DNA of 64,000 nt from Bacillus zhangzhouensis (GCF_000715205.1 NZ_JOTP01000015.1:1-64000); one strand, 5' to 3'. Counted from the first letter of the stretch, positions 16,657-25,895 are shown. The notes: generated by a model not told the origin, from the sequence alone. A program made the numbers and translations.

Positions 16657-18483
16657 TTACTCACCCGTTGTGGAGATGAGTTCTTCCATTTCTTTGAGTT
16701 TTTCTTCGAACAATTGACATGCCGCTTCAATTGGTTCTTTAGATGCCATATCAACACCTGCTTTTTTCAGCACATTGATTGGGTAATCGGAGCTTCCTGC
16801 TTTAAGGAAATCTGTATAACGCTCCACCGCAGGTTTACCTTCTGTTAATATTTGCTTGCTTAATGCCTGCGCCGCACTATAGCCTGTCGCATATTGGTAC
16901 ACATAATAGTTGTAATAGAAATGAGGGATTCTCGTCCATTCTAATCCGATTTCCTTATCAACAACCATGCCGTCGCCAAAATATTTCTTATTCAGGTCGT
17001 AATAAAGGTTCGTCATAAACTCTGGCGTTAATGCCTCTCCTTCTTGTGCTTTCACATGAATAAGGTGCTCAAACTCAGCAAACATCGTTTGTCTGAATAC
17101 TGTTCCTCTAAACCCTTCTAACAAGTGATTTAACACATACAAACGCTGCTTTTTATCCTCTAAATGATTGAGCAAGTATTCGCCTAGTAACGCTTCATTT
17201 GTTGTGGAAGCCACTTCAGCTACAAAAATACTATAGTTGCCATACGGATAAGGCTGGTGCTTTCTTGTATAGTAGCTGTGGACAGAGTGCCCAAATTCAT
17301 GAGCCAGTGTAAATAAATTATCAATATTATTTTGCCAGTTCATTAATATATATGGATTGGTACCATAGCTTCCTGATGAATACGCACCGCTTCGTTTCCC
17401 TTTATTCTCATAAACGTCTACCCAGCGATTGTCGAGTCCTTCTTTTAACACGGACACATATTCTTCTCCTAATGGCGCTAATCCCTTCAGCATATAATTC
17501 TTTGCTTCATCGTAGGTTAACTTCATGCCAGCATCTTTCACAAGTGGTGTATACAAGTCATAATTGTGCACTTCATCAAGCTTTAATACCTTTTTACGTA
17601 ATTCAATATAACGGTGTAATAACGGTAAGTATTGATGAACTGTATCAATTAGATTGTCATACACTTCTTCCGGAATGCTATTTCTTGATAATGCTGCTTC
17701 TCTTGCGGATTTGTAATTTCGTACTTTCGCATAAAAATTATCTTTTTTAATCGAACCGCTCAGTGTAGAAGCAAGTGTATTCTTATACTGATCATATGTT
17801 TTATAAACGGCTTTGAAGGCATTCTTTCTCACTTCACGATCATCACTGTTTAAAAATGTGATGAAGTTGCCGTGAGTAATTTTCTTTTCTTCCCCATCCT
17901 CATCCTTTACAGAAGGGAACGAAATATCGGCATTGTTAAACATACTAAAAGTAGTGGATGCAGATGAAAGAGGTTCAGAGGCTTCAGCTAATAAAGCTTC
18001 TTGCTCCTCACTTAAAATATGTGGGCGCTCTTTGTTAATTTCTTCGAGAGCGTGAGAATAAAGTTTTAACTCTTCTTTTTCCAGAATAAATTGTTGCAGT
18101 TTATCTTCTTGAATCGATAAAATCTCTGGAACAATATACGCAGATGTACTAGACAGTTGTGTAAATAAATTGGACGCCTTATCATTTAATGCCTGAAATG
18201 ATGAGTTTGTTGTATCTTCATCGTATTTCATATGCGCATATGTATAAAGCTTGCCAAGCTTTTCAGAAAGTTGATCCTGAAATGTTAGGGCTTCATACAG
18301 GACATCAGCAGAATGAGCCAGCTTGCCTTTAAATTGGGCTAGCTTAGGAATTTCTTTTTTTACAGCTTCAAATTCCTTGTTCCATGAATCGACGCTTTCA
18401 AAAATATCTTCAAGACGCCATTTGTTTTCTTCTTTTACTTCGCTTCTGTCTGGTAGATGGTTGTTTTTACTTTGTGAAGTCAT
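16657..18483 (-). CDS. pepF: Oligoendopeptidase F, PepF
   Basis: A 608-residue cytoplasmic zinc peptidase of family M3 that degrades oligopeptides. The zinc-binding HExxH is seen in LAHEFGHSVHSYY, with a downstream glutamate in ASTTNEALL. Overproduction of its B. subtilis homologue is known to affect sporulation and Phr peptide activity. I chose the ATG at 18483 because GGGGG lies 6 bases upstream and MTSQ matches normal M3B N-termini. The frame stays open for 78 further codons upstream, including a hydrophobic stretch (see findings). It is the gene after coiA. Confidence 0.95.
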   Translation of the reverse strand: MTSQSKNNHLPDRSEVKEENKWRLEDIFESVDSWNKEFEAVKKEIPKLAQFKGKLAHSADVLYEALTFQDQLSEKLGKLYTYAHMKYDEDTTNSSFQALNDKASNLFTQLSSTSAYIVPEILSIQEDKLQQFILEKEELKLYSHALEEINKERPHILSEEQEALLAEASEPLSSASTTFSMFNNADISFPSVKDEDGEEKKITHGNFITFLNSDDREVRKNAFKAVYKTYDQYKNTLASTLSGSIKKDNFYAKVRNYKSAREAALSRNSIPEEVYDNLIDTVHQYLPLLHRYIELRKKVLKLDEVHNYDLYTPLVKDAGMKLTYDEAKNYMLKGLAPLGEEYVSVLKEGLDNRWVDVYENKGKRSGAYSSGSYGTNPYILMNWQNNIDNLFTLAHEFGHSVHSYYTRKHQPYPYGNYSIFVAEVASTTNEALLGEYLLNHLEDKKQRLYVLNHLLEGFRGTVFRQTMFAEFEHLIHVKAQEGEALTPEFMTNLYYDLNKKYFGDGMVVDKEIGLEWTRIPHFYYNYYVYQYATGYSAAQALSKQILTEGKPAVERYTDFLKAGSSDYPINVLKKAGVDMASKEPIEAACQLFEEKLKEMEELISTTGE

Positions 18484-18697
18484 ATGAATCCCCCTTGCAT
18501 GAGTTGTGTTGAACCAACCTTTCGGAAAGTGAAAGAAATTGGTGTTGTATTTATCTTCTTTGTTTTGAGCTATATTTGTCAAATCATATGCAGAAATAAA
18601 TACCAAACCGACTAATAAAATGAGAAAAAAGCGTTTCTTTCTATTCAATAGCAGCACCACCTTTTTCTTATCATGATCAAAGTGGGCATGAAACATG

Positions 18698-19861
18698 CTA
18701 ATGAAATAAGAAAGCATCTCGTTTTAACACTTCATCTAATGTTTGTATTGGCATTTGATTCGACGTTACTTCATAATTACCCTCTTTCGTCATATGTAAA
18801 AACCCTTTGTAGACGAGTGCTTTTACATATGCGGTGATCACCTCTTTGACTTCTTCTATTGAGACATCTGCATATCGGACCTTCACTTCTTTTGCCTGCA
18901 CACACCGATAGATTTCTTTTATTAAGTGTTGAATGGTCATTGGCCCTCTTCCTCTTTTCCTAACCATCCAATCATAAAGACATCCCTGCCAGACATAAAC
19001 GGGACTTGTAAAGATATACGCTTCTGTCAGTGGGATAAATAATTCAGATGGCAAAAACGGAAATGCCATTTGGTGATGCTCATAAAAAATGTGTCTCAAA
19101 CGCTTACTTTCATTTGATAAAATGCGAGGAGGCCTCTGCCTAAATTGTTGTATACACCTAAGCCATTGCTTGTTTAATCGATGCTTGCTCGAGGGAGGAG
19201 ATAGAATCGCCGAAAGTTGACGGTATGCTGAAGGCGGTCTGACGGTTATTGTGGCACATATTTTTGTTGGCTGAAACACGAGGATTTGATCAAGATGGAT
19301 GAACATTTGCTGAATCGGACAGTAAAAAATCAGTCTCCTTTTCTTCGTTTGCCTTAAGATTCCCCAATGAATGGAGGAGAAAGAAAAGAGCTGTGTAGAT
19401 TTTCGTTTTAAACGATTTGCACCTATGATCCATAAAGGATAGAGCCCTGCTGCACGGAGACCTTCTGTTCTTTTTTGCAGCTCTTGCTGCGAAATATTCG
19501 CACATTGAAATTCGAGCGCATAGTCTGCATCTCCTATAGCGACGGTCACATCAGGACGCTGCTGAACCTTTGAAACATACTTCTCCAGCACCGGTTCATG
19601 TCCAAGCCTAGTGAGCCAAGCCTTGATGGCTGCCTTCCCCGCCTGATGATAAGCCGTTTCGCCTGAAGCAGCTAATGGACATGCTGTCAGCTGTTTATGT
19701 GCAAAATGATAGACACGATGCTCACCTAGCTTTAATTGCACCTCCTGCCTGCATTCAGGGCAATAAAACTTGCATGTAGCCCTTACATGCTCTAACCGAC
19801 TTTTCGTTAGATGATGTGTAATTCTGATAAGCTTCCCATTATCCATGATCGCTTCGTTCAT
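18698..19861 (-). CDS. coiA: Competence protein CoiA
   Basis: A 387-residue competence-induced protein needed for transformation in B. subtilis. An N-terminal zinc-finger-like CPEC with HFAH precedes a PD-(D/E)xK nuclease-like region; the motif is D in RPDVTV with ALEFQCA (E-x-Q). AAGGAG stands 8 bases before the ATG. A well-formed ComK box lies 67 bases upstream (19928-19961). The nuclease assignment is from family knowledge, not from a test. Confidence 0.92.
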   Translation of the reverse strand: MNEAIMDNGKLIRITHHLTKSRLEHVRATCKFYCPECRQEVQLKLGEHRVYHFAHKQLTACPLAASGETAYHQAGKAAIKAWLTRLGHEPVLEKYVSKVQQRPDVTVAIGDADYALEFQCANISQQELQKRTEGLRAAGLYPLWIIGANRLKRKSTQLFSFSSIHWGILRQTKKRRLIFYCPIQQMFIHLDQILVFQPTKICATITVRPPSAYRQLSAILSPPSSKHRLNKQWLRCIQQFRQRPPRILSNESKRLRHIFYEHHQMAFPFLPSELFIPLTEAYIFTSPVYVWQGCLYDWMVRKRGRGPMTIQHLIKEIYRCVQAKEVKVRYADVSIEEVKEVITAYVKALVYKGFLHMTKEGNYEVTSNQMPIQTLDEVLKRDAFLFH

Positions 19862-19927
19862 TCATTTCGCTCCTTGCTCTTTGATGACCATATGATAGCT
19901 TGTTTTCATCAGAGGAAGCGAATATCG

Positions 19928-19961
19928 AAAATGGACTTTTATCGATTCAAAATATGATTTC
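19928..19961. promoter_or_regulatory. ComK box (K-box) of coiA
   Basis: Two AT-boxes: AAAA-N5-TTTT (19928-19940), then 8 bases, then AAAA-N5-TTTC (19949-19961). This is the published ComK target layout with the 8-base spacing and only one mismatch. It lies directly upstream of coiA and supports competence control. Confidence 0.85.
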
Positions 19962-19982
19962 ACCGAGCTTTTCCTCGTTAAA

Positions 19983-20011
19983 ATAAAAAATCCCCCTTTT
20001 AGAAAAAGGGA
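19983..20011 (-). terminator. Terminator of cls
   Basis: On the minus strand CTCCCTTTTTCT pairs with AAAAGGGGGA, followed by TTTTTT, just past the cls stop. Confidence 0.7.
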
Positions 20012-20023
20012 GAAATACAATTT

Positions 20024-21544
20024 TTATAAAAGTGGTGATAATAATCTTGCGGTAGATTCAAACAGCCTCACCCTCAAAGGCCTCTTTGCAAATTCTTCCG
20101 GGACAATTTCATGCGACTGCTCTAAATCACCTAAGAAGTCGTTGACCAGCTTCTCTGTGCTTTTCGTTTTATAGAGGAAGGCATTCACTTCAAAGTTCAA
20201 ATGAAAGCTTCTCATATCCATGTTGGCCGTACCAATCGAAGCCAGTTCACTATCTACAATAATAAACTTACTATGCATAAAGCCTTGATCATATTCATAC
20301 ACCTTCGCCCCTGCTTCAAGAAGCTCCGGGAAGTATGAACGAGACGCATGGAAGACGATCCGTTTATCTGGATTCTTCGGTGCAATAATCCGTACATCTA
20401 CTCCACTCAAAGAAGCAATTTTCAAAGCTGACAAAATATCATCATCAGGTACAAAATACGGTGAAGCGATCCAAATTGATTTTTTGGCGGAGATGATCAT
20501 GGAGAAAAAGAGATTTTTAATGACCTCCCACTGTTTATCAGGACCGCCAGCAATCATTTGTACGCCTTCTGTTGTACTCTCAAGATGGCTGAAATCTTTA
20601 AAATAGTCCTCGCCTGAGCATCTTTCATTGGTCATATAATACCAATCCTGCATAAAAATTTGCTGCAAATCGCGAACAGCCTCACCTTTAATCATCAGGT
20701 GCGTATCACGCCAGAATCCATATTGCCTGCTTCTGCCCATATATTCGTCTCCAATGTTAAGACCGCCGACAAATCCTACTTCCCCATCAATCACCACAAT
20801 TTTCCGGTGATTACGGAAGTTGATTTTATTATTTAACAAGGGTAGCCTTACTGGTAAAAACGGAACGATCTGAACGCCAGCTTTTTCTAGGTCAGCAATA
20901 TATTGACGAGAGAGCTTTAAGCTGCCTACATCGTCATATAAAAAACGGACAATGACGCCATTTTTCGCTTTTTCAATTAAAATGTCCTTTAATTCTTGGC
21001 CAAGGTCATCGTGGCGGAGAATATAGTATTCTAGGTGAATGTGATGTTTTGCCTTTTTGATCTCTTCAAAAATATGAGAGAACGTTTCTTCTCCATTTGT
21101 TAGCACTTTAGAGGACGTTCGATACGTAATAGGGGTATGTCCAAGTCTGTGGGCCAGCTTAAATAAAAGCTGCTGATGGTCACCCATATGTGTCATTTTT
21201 TCAATTGCTTCTCTGTGAATGCGTTCATCTTCCTGGATTAACTGCTCATCCAGCGCCGCTTTCTTTTCAAACAGCCGGCGCTTTTTAATATTGCGTCCAA
21301 AGAAAATATAGAACAAAAATCCGAACAACGGAAAGCTGCCAAGCAGGACAAGCCATGTAATCGTTTGGGACGGATTTCGGTTCTCTAAGAAAATGACAAA
21401 TCCAATGAAGATAATCGATAAAGTGAATAGAACGCTGACGGAACTGAGTACACTGACCGCTAAATCACCGGCAAAAATTTGAATAATTAAATAAGCACCT
21501 ATCGTAATGATAAGAAAAAATAGAACCTTAACTAAATTTCTCAT
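20024..21544 (-). CDS. cls: Cardiolipin synthase
   Basis: Condenses two phosphatidylglycerols to cardiolipin at the membrane. The 506-residue protein has two N-terminal transmembrane helices (about 5-25 and 33-52) with NRNPSQTITWLVLL between them and the catalytic part. Two phospholipase-D HxK-x4-D motifs follow: NHRKIVVIDG and HSKFIIVDS. AAGGAG precedes the ATG. It lies between coiA and mecA; I do not recall a cls gene at this exact place in B. subtilis 168, so it may be a lineage-specific placement (ywjE/ywiE/clsA family). Confidence 0.92.
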   Translation of the reverse strand: MRNLVKVLFFLIITIGAYLIIQIFAGDLAVSVLSSVSVLFTLSIIFIGFVIFLENRNPSQTITWLVLLGSFPLFGFLFYIFFGRNIKKRRLFEKKAALDEQLIQEDERIHREAIEKMTHMGDHQQLLFKLAHRLGHTPITYRTSSKVLTNGEETFSHIFEEIKKAKHHIHLEYYILRHDDLGQELKDILIEKAKNGVIVRFLYDDVGSLKLSRQYIADLEKAGVQIVPFLPVRLPLLNNKINFRNHRKIVVIDGEVGFVGGLNIGDEYMGRSRQYGFWRDTHLMIKGEAVRDLQQIFMQDWYYMTNERCSGEDYFKDFSHLESTTEGVQMIAGGPDKQWEVIKNLFFSMIISAKKSIWIASPYFVPDDDILSALKIASLSGVDVRIIAPKNPDKRIVFHASRSYFPELLEAGAKVYEYDQGFMHSKFIIVDSELASIGTANMDMRSFHLNFEVNAFLYKTKSTEKLVNDFLGDLEQSHEIVPEEFAKRPLRVRLFESTARLLSPLL

Positions 21545-21589
21545 TTCATTTTCTCCTTGCCGATCTCTTTGTTTAACTATTCATTCAGA

Positions 21590-21621
21590 TAAAAAAGCCG
21601 ATTCCTCTATAGAAATCGACT
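21590..21621 (-). terminator. Terminator of mecA
   Basis: Arms at 21596-21605 and 21612-21621 (AGCCGATTCC with GAAATCGACT, G-U pairs allowed), with six T on the minus strand and five T on the plus strand. Confidence 0.7.
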
Positions 21622-21630
21622 TTTTGTTGT

Positions 21631-22293
21631 TTACGAGAAGTGCTGTTGAATCGTTTCAAGGGCATTCCCTTTCACAATCAGCTGACCGTATTCTTGCAGT
21701 CTGTAGATGCTGACCACTGATTCATGGGCATATTCAAGCAGAATGCTGAGCTTATTCTCCACTTGCTCATCTGACAATTCCTCGAGGAAGTCAACATATA
21801 GATAATAACGGTTTTCAAACGAATATAAACTTGTGGTAAAATCCTGCATATTTAATTGAGAAAGTGCAATCAAATCTTCAAAGTCATCCAATTTCAATAC
21901 GAATTGAAGTTGAAGCTTTTTGTCCTTCTCATTATGTTCTTCTTGATCCTGCTCTTCTTTATGAAAATCATCAAGCAGTGCATCTAGACTTTCATCTGTT
22001 TGACCTTTTTTATCTTCTGGAATCGGCAATTCGAGCTTTTGTCCATCTTTAGAAAGTTGGGCTTTTGTCACGACAATTTCAAGACCTTTATCAAGTGCCT
22101 GTACTTGAATCCAAAGCGGTCCCTCTACTGCAAACTCTTCTTCTTCGTGTACTTCGTCCATTACTTCCCAGAACAGCTCTTCACTGCGTTCACGATTATA
22201 CCAAATCTCTTCACGGTCAAAACCGCGATCTTCAATATCACCGTAGGAAATATAAAATTTGACTGTATGTTCATTTATTCTTTCAATTTCCAT
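21631..22293 (-). CDS. mecA: Adaptor protein MecA
   Basis: Targets ComK and other substrates to ClpCP and activates ClpC. The 220-residue protein has an N-terminal substrate-binding domain (MEIERINEHTVKFYISYGD to about residue 80), an acidic linker (DDFHKEEQDQEEHNEKD, about 103-125), and a C-terminal ClpC-binding domain (about 127-220). The start at 22293 is 16 codons inside the longest frame and gives the family N-terminus. It is transcribed alone; 264 bases separate it from divergent yjbE. Confidence 0.96.
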   Translation of the reverse strand: MEIERINEHTVKFYISYGDIEDRGFDREEIWYNRERSEELFWEVMDEVHEEEEFAVEGPLWIQVQALDKGLEIVVTKAQLSKDGQKLELPIPEDKKGQTDESLDALLDDFHKEEQDQEEHNEKDKKLQLQFVLKLDDFEDLIALSQLNMQDFTTSLYSFENRYYLYVDFLEELSDEQVENKLSILLEYAHESVVSIYRLQEYGQLIVKGNALETIQQHFS

Positions 22294-22557
22294 TTTGCCA
22301 ACCTTCCCTTCTATATAAGATGTTGAAGGGACATACAAGCTCCCAATTAATAGTACTTTACTACACTTTACCCGTTCCGTCTACATGTTAACCGTTTAAA
22401 GAATTGAGGTATTGCTTTGTACTGTCTATTTTATGATAAAACATGAATAAAAGAAATAAAAACGCATTTTTTGCAGAGAAAACTTACAGAAACATATATT
22501 TCAATTGTCCTCATATATTGGTTGTACGAGCTCTATTAGTGACGTGAGGTGAAATGG

Positions 22558-23223
22558 GTGGAAACAGAGTGGATCGTATCCTTACTGATGATTATTGGCA
22601 TAGACCTAATTTTAGGCGGAGATAATGCGTTGATCATTGCGATGGCCAGTCGAAGCTTATCAAATGATAAACGCAATAAAGCCATATGGATCGGCACACT
22701 TTTGGCAGTGCTGATGAGAATTACAATGACAGGTGCAGCAGTTTATTTATTGACCATCCCTTATTTGCAATTTATCGGTGGGCTCTTTCTCCTTTATATA
22801 GGATACAATCTGTTAATTGAACAAAAGAAAGAATCCATTCGGATTAAAAGCAGCGGCTCCCTTTGGCGTGCGGTTCAAACCATTGTGATTGCGGACCTCT
22901 TTATGTCGCTTGATAATGTGATCGCGGTTGCAGGAGCCGCAAAAGGTAACATGGTGCTTACCGCTTTTGGCTTAATGATTTCAGTACCTATTATCATTTG
23001 GGGAAGTAAGCTCATTCATACAGCATTAACCAAATTTCCGTTTCTTTTATACGGAGGAAGTGCCCTTTTAGCTTTTACAGGCGGTGAAATGATTGTCCGT
23101 GATGTGAAATTGAATGAATTTATGGCGCAGCATGCAACCCTTGAATTTTTGCTTCCTTTTTTAACAGTCGCAACCGTCATTTTAGCCAGCCTCTTTTATG
23201 AACAAACGGCTGAAAACAACTGA
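22558..23223 (+). CDS. yjbE: TerC family membrane protein YjbE
   Basis: A polytopic protein of about 221 residues with seven likely membrane helices. It carries the TerC hallmark acidic motifs IDLILGGDNALIIA (near the N-terminus) and ADLFMSLDNVIAVAGA (centre), in which Asp and Asn line a proposed metal site. Bacillus TerC paralogues take part in manganese export and metallation of secreted proteins. I prefer the GTG at 22558, six bases after GAGGTG, over the GTG three codons earlier. It converges on spx with a shared terminator. Confidence 0.88.
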   Translation: METEWIVSLLMIIGIDLILGGDNALIIAMASRSLSNDKRNKAIWIGTLLAVLMRITMTGAAVYLLTIPYLQFIGGLFLLYIGYNLLIEQKKESIRIKSSGSLWRAVQTIVIADLFMSLDNVIAVAGAAKGNMVLTAFGLMISVPIIIWGSKLIHTALTKFPFLLYGGSALLAFTGGEMIVRDVKLNEFMAQHATLEFLLPFLTVATVILASLFYEQTAENN

Positions 23224-23230
23224 AAACAAA

Positions 23231-23263
23231 TAAAAAAAGCTGCCGGATAATCGGCAGCTTTTC
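23231..23263. terminator. Bidirectional terminator between yjbE and spx
   Basis: Eleven-bp arms AAAAGCTGCCG (23235-23245) and CGGCAGCTTTT (23252-23262), flanked by A and T runs on both sides. Confidence 0.88.
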
Positions 23264-23272
23264 GCTTTTCTA

Positions 23273-23668
23273 TTAGTTAGCAAGTCGCTGAGCTTCTCTC
23301 AGTTGGAATGTACGAACCGTTCTTGGAAGGAAACGTCTAATTTCATCTTCGTTGTACCCAACTTGTAATCTTTTTTCATCCAAGATAATTGGACGTCTTA
23401 AAAGACCAGGATGCTCGTTGATTAGTTTATACAATTGTTGAAGCGGCATTGTCTCAACATTCACATTTAGCTTTTGGAATACTTTAGAACGTGTTGAGAT
23501 GATTTCATCTGTACCGTCTTCTGTCATTCGAAGAATTTCTTTGATTTCATCGATTGAAAGAGGCTCAGAAAAAATGTTTCTCTCTTGATATGGAATATTG
23601 TGCTCTTCTAACCACGCTCTTGCTTTTCTACATGATGTACAGCTTGGTGATGTGTATAATGTTACCAT
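23273..23668 (-). CDS. spx: Redox-sensing transcription regulator Spx
   Basis: A 131-residue ArsC-like protein that binds the RNA polymerase alpha C-terminal domain and switches transcription to the thiol-stress response. The redox switch CTSC is at residues 10-13, the [15 protein letters not shown] segment is intact, and the C-terminus ends QRLAN, the ClpXP-recognised tail. AGGAGTG precedes the ATG. It is 191 bases downstream of yjbC and has its own regulatory region with a PerR-type box. Its adaptor SpxH is encoded in this window. Confidence 0.97.
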   Translation of the reverse strand: MVTLYTSPSCTSCRKARAWLEEHNIPYQERNIFSEPLSIDEIKEILRMTEDGTDEIISTRSKVFQKLNVNVETMPLQQLYKLINEHPGLLRRPIILDEKRLQVGYNEDEIRRFLPRTVRTFQLREAQRLAN

Positions 23669-23744
23669 AAATCTTCACTCCTCAATTTGTAGAATGAATA
23701 TTGATCTGTATTCTTAAATTAAAATTGTTCTAAATTAGTAATCT

Positions 23745-23759
23745 TTATAGTGATTATAC
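23745..23759. promoter_or_regulatory. PerR-type box upstream of spx
   Basis: TTATAGTGATTATAC matches the PerR consensus TTATAATNATTATAA at 12 of 14 defined positions. It overlaps a TATAAT-like -10 on the minus strand, in the yjbC-spx spacer. B. subtilis spx is known to have an internal promoter repressed by PerR and YodB. Confidence 0.65.
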
Positions 23760-23859
23760 TATAAAAAAGTAAGTGTGAACAGGTTTTCTTGCAATTTTTG
23801 TGACAAAAACTAGACAATTTCGTTCATTTTGGTGATGGTTGATGTCTGAACATTCTCAT

Positions 23860-24438
23860 TTAGTCGAGATGATCGAAAATGTTTTTTTGTTTTTTATTTT
23901 CGATGACCTTCAACACATCATCAACATCCTCATACGATTGCCCATACCATTCTTCATCTTTATACGTATGGATTCTTTCATATGTCTTCCTCATGGCCTC
24001 CATTATTTCTTCCTCATTATCTGTAAGAGGCGACCAATAAAGGATTTCCATGCGGCTCACTTCATTGGTTGCAAGTGACCTGCGTTTATAACCGATTGAT
24101 TCGGCATGCTTGAAGTGCTCTCTTTGGTAAAACTTTAGGCGTTTTGCAGTATCTGCATCATCTTCATCTACAGGCTCGACCTCAAGCAAGATCGGTTTCT
24201 TTTTTTCCTTCAGCTTATGAATGAGCTTTGAGCCGAGGCCTTCACCTCTTGCATCTTTGGAAACAAATAAATAATCAATAAAGATGAAAGAATCAAATTC
24301 AGCGTACATCATTACATGATGAGGCCCTTCTTTCTTATGATAAATTTCACTTCTTTCCTTTAATAAAGCTTCCATATGCTCTTTTGACTTCATTTCTTCT
24401 ATCGGGAAGTATTTACTGAGCTTTTCATACCAATTCAT
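23860..24438 (-). CDS. yjbC: GNAT-family acetyltransferase YjbC
   Basis: A 192-residue protein, the B. subtilis YjbC length. The acetyl-CoA binding loop is in SKDARGEGLGSKLIHKL (Gln/Arg-x-x-Gly-x-Gly type), with FYQREHF as the C-terminal beta-bulge segment of the fold. The C-terminal 50 residues are acidic and helical. AAGGAG precedes the ATG at 24438. It is upstream of spx on the same strand, the known yjbC-spx unit. Substrate unknown. Confidence 0.88.
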   Translation of the reverse strand: MNWYEKLSKYFPIEEMKSKEHMEALLKERSEIYHKKEGPHHVMMYAEFDSFIFIDYLFVSKDARGEGLGSKLIHKLKEKKKPILLEVEPVDEDDADTAKRLKFYQREHFKHAESIGYKRRSLATNEVSRMEILYWSPLTDNEEEIMEAMRKTYERIHTYKDEEWYGQSYEDVDDVLKVIENKKQKNIFDHLD

Positions 24439-24575
24439 GGATCCGCTCCTTATGATATAGTGAAGAACCACTTCCTTATATATTCCCGATTTCCTGCTAT
24501 TTAAACGCCTGTACTAGTAAGACGCTAAAAAGTATGAGGTGGTTTCACTTTTTTTCAAACAATGCAAAAAAAGTT

Positions 24576-24863
24576 TTATATCGAACGATTCATGAGCATG
24601 TGAAAACAAACAAACAGAATGAGTGTCATCGCGATTTGAAACATGATGAAATAAAGATACTTCACGCGCTGTGCTTCTGGCTTCTGGTTGTTCGTATGAC
24701 GGTCAAGCATATATTCCACCGAAAACGAAATGCTGCCAATGAGTACCATAAACGCGATCAACCACGGTCCTCCGTTTGTTTCCGCCAAAAATGACGTTGA
24801 GAAAAGCATGAACACGATCAGAAAATGAAGTAATGAATAGCGAAAATTCCTCCATCTTGACAT
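24576..24863 (-). CDS. Small three-helix membrane protein, unknown
   Basis: A 95-residue protein with three hydrophobic segments (about 10-26, 34-50 and 69-90) and a short polar loop, DRHTNNQKPEAQR, between the second and third. TAGGAGG lies 6 bases before the ATG, which supports it as a real gene. It sits between oppF (terminator in between) and yjbC, roughly where B. subtilis has the MFS gene yjbB, but it is far too short to be YjbB. I do not recognise its family. Confidence 0.7.
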   Translation of the reverse strand: MSRWRNFRYSLLHFLIVFMLFSTSFLAETNGGPWLIAFMVLIGSISFSVEYMLDRHTNNQKPEAQRVKYLYFIMFQIAMTLILFVCFHMLMNRSI

Positions 24864-24929
24864 CTTATTTCCTCCTAGACTTCTCTCTTTGTTAATCGAA
24901 AATTACCATAATATTGTTTTTTTGTAAAA

Positions 24930-24963
24930 TAAAAAAAGAAGCACTGACCTAGCAGTGCTTCTT
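24930..24963 (-). terminator. Terminator of the opp operon
   Basis: Ten-bp arms AGAAGCACTG (24937-24946) and CAGTGCTTCT (24953-24962), followed on the minus strand by TTTTTTTATTTT. Confidence 0.88.
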
Positions 24964-24976
24964 CTCTGTTCTGATC

Positions 24977-25894
24977 TTATTGTTTAGCCTGGAGCTCTTT
25001 GAACTCTTCCTCTGTACAGCTCACAAAGTGGCCTGGCTTCACTTCACGGAACTCCGTGTTCGTCCCTTTATGAACGGATGGATCATACTTCATTCGCTTG
25101 CGGTTACGCTCGTAATCAGGATCTGGAAGCGGAATCGCAGATAGCAATGATTTTGTATATGGATGAAGCGGGTTTTCGTATAATTCATTCGCTGGTGCGA
25201 GTTCAACCAATTTCCCAAAATACATCACACCGATACGATCGCTAATGTATTTCACCATGGAAAGGTCATGCGCAATGAATAAATACGTTAAGCCTTTTTC
25301 TTCTTGCAGTTCTTTCATTAAATTGACGACCTGCGCTTGAATGGACACATCAAGTGCAGAGATTGGTTCGTCCGCAATGATAAAGTCTGGCTCAACTGCT
25401 AATGCACGAGCAATTCCAATTCGCTGTCTTTGACCACCTGAAAATTCATGTGGATATCTGTTCGCATGCTCTTTGTTCAAGCCAACAGTTTCAAGCAATT
25501 GGTACACACGCTCTTTACGCGCTTGCTTAGATTTCGCAAGCCCATGAATGTCTATGCCCTCTGCAATGATATCAAGGACTGTCATTCTAGGGTTAAGTGA
25601 CGCATACGGATCTTGGAAGATCATCTGCATTTGTCGGTTGAATTCAAGCATTTTTTGTCTTGATTTCTTCCCGTGTACGCTCTCTCCTTTATAGAGAACC
25701 TCGCCATCTGTCGCATCATAAAGTCTAATGATGGAACGTCCGGTTGTAGACTTACCACATCCAGATTCACCTACAAGTCCAAGTGTTTCACCTTTATAAA
25801 TATCAAATGAGACACCGTCAACTGCTTTCACAGTTCCTCTTGCTGTATGGAAATGCTGCTTCAAATTTTTAATTTCTACCAGTTTTTCTGCCAT
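24977..25894 (-). CDS. oppF: Oligopeptide ABC transporter ATP-binding protein OppF
   Basis: One of two ATPases powering the Opp importer. The 305-residue protein has Walker [10 protein letters not shown], the ABC signature SGGQRQR, Walker B FIIADEPISALD and a switch His in FIAHDLS. A C-terminal oligopeptide/dipeptide transporter region follows (HPYTKSLLSAIP). I chose the ATG at 25894, with GAGGG 8 bases upstream, over an in-frame GTG three codons earlier. It is the last gene of oppABCDF and starts 1 base after the oppD stop. Confidence 0.95.
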   Translation of the reverse strand: MAEKLVEIKNLKQHFHTARGTVKAVDGVSFDIYKGETLGLVGESGCGKSTTGRSIIRLYDATDGEVLYKGESVHGKKSRQKMLEFNRQMQMIFQDPYASLNPRMTVLDIIAEGIDIHGLAKSKQARKERVYQLLETVGLNKEHANRYPHEFSGGQRQRIGIARALAVEPDFIIADEPISALDVSIQAQVVNLMKELQEEKGLTYLFIAHDLSMVKYISDRIGVMYFGKLVELAPANELYENPLHPYTKSLLSAIPLPDPDYERNRKRMKYDPSVHKGTNTEFREVKPGHFVSCTEEEFKELQAKQ

Positions 25895-25895
25895 G

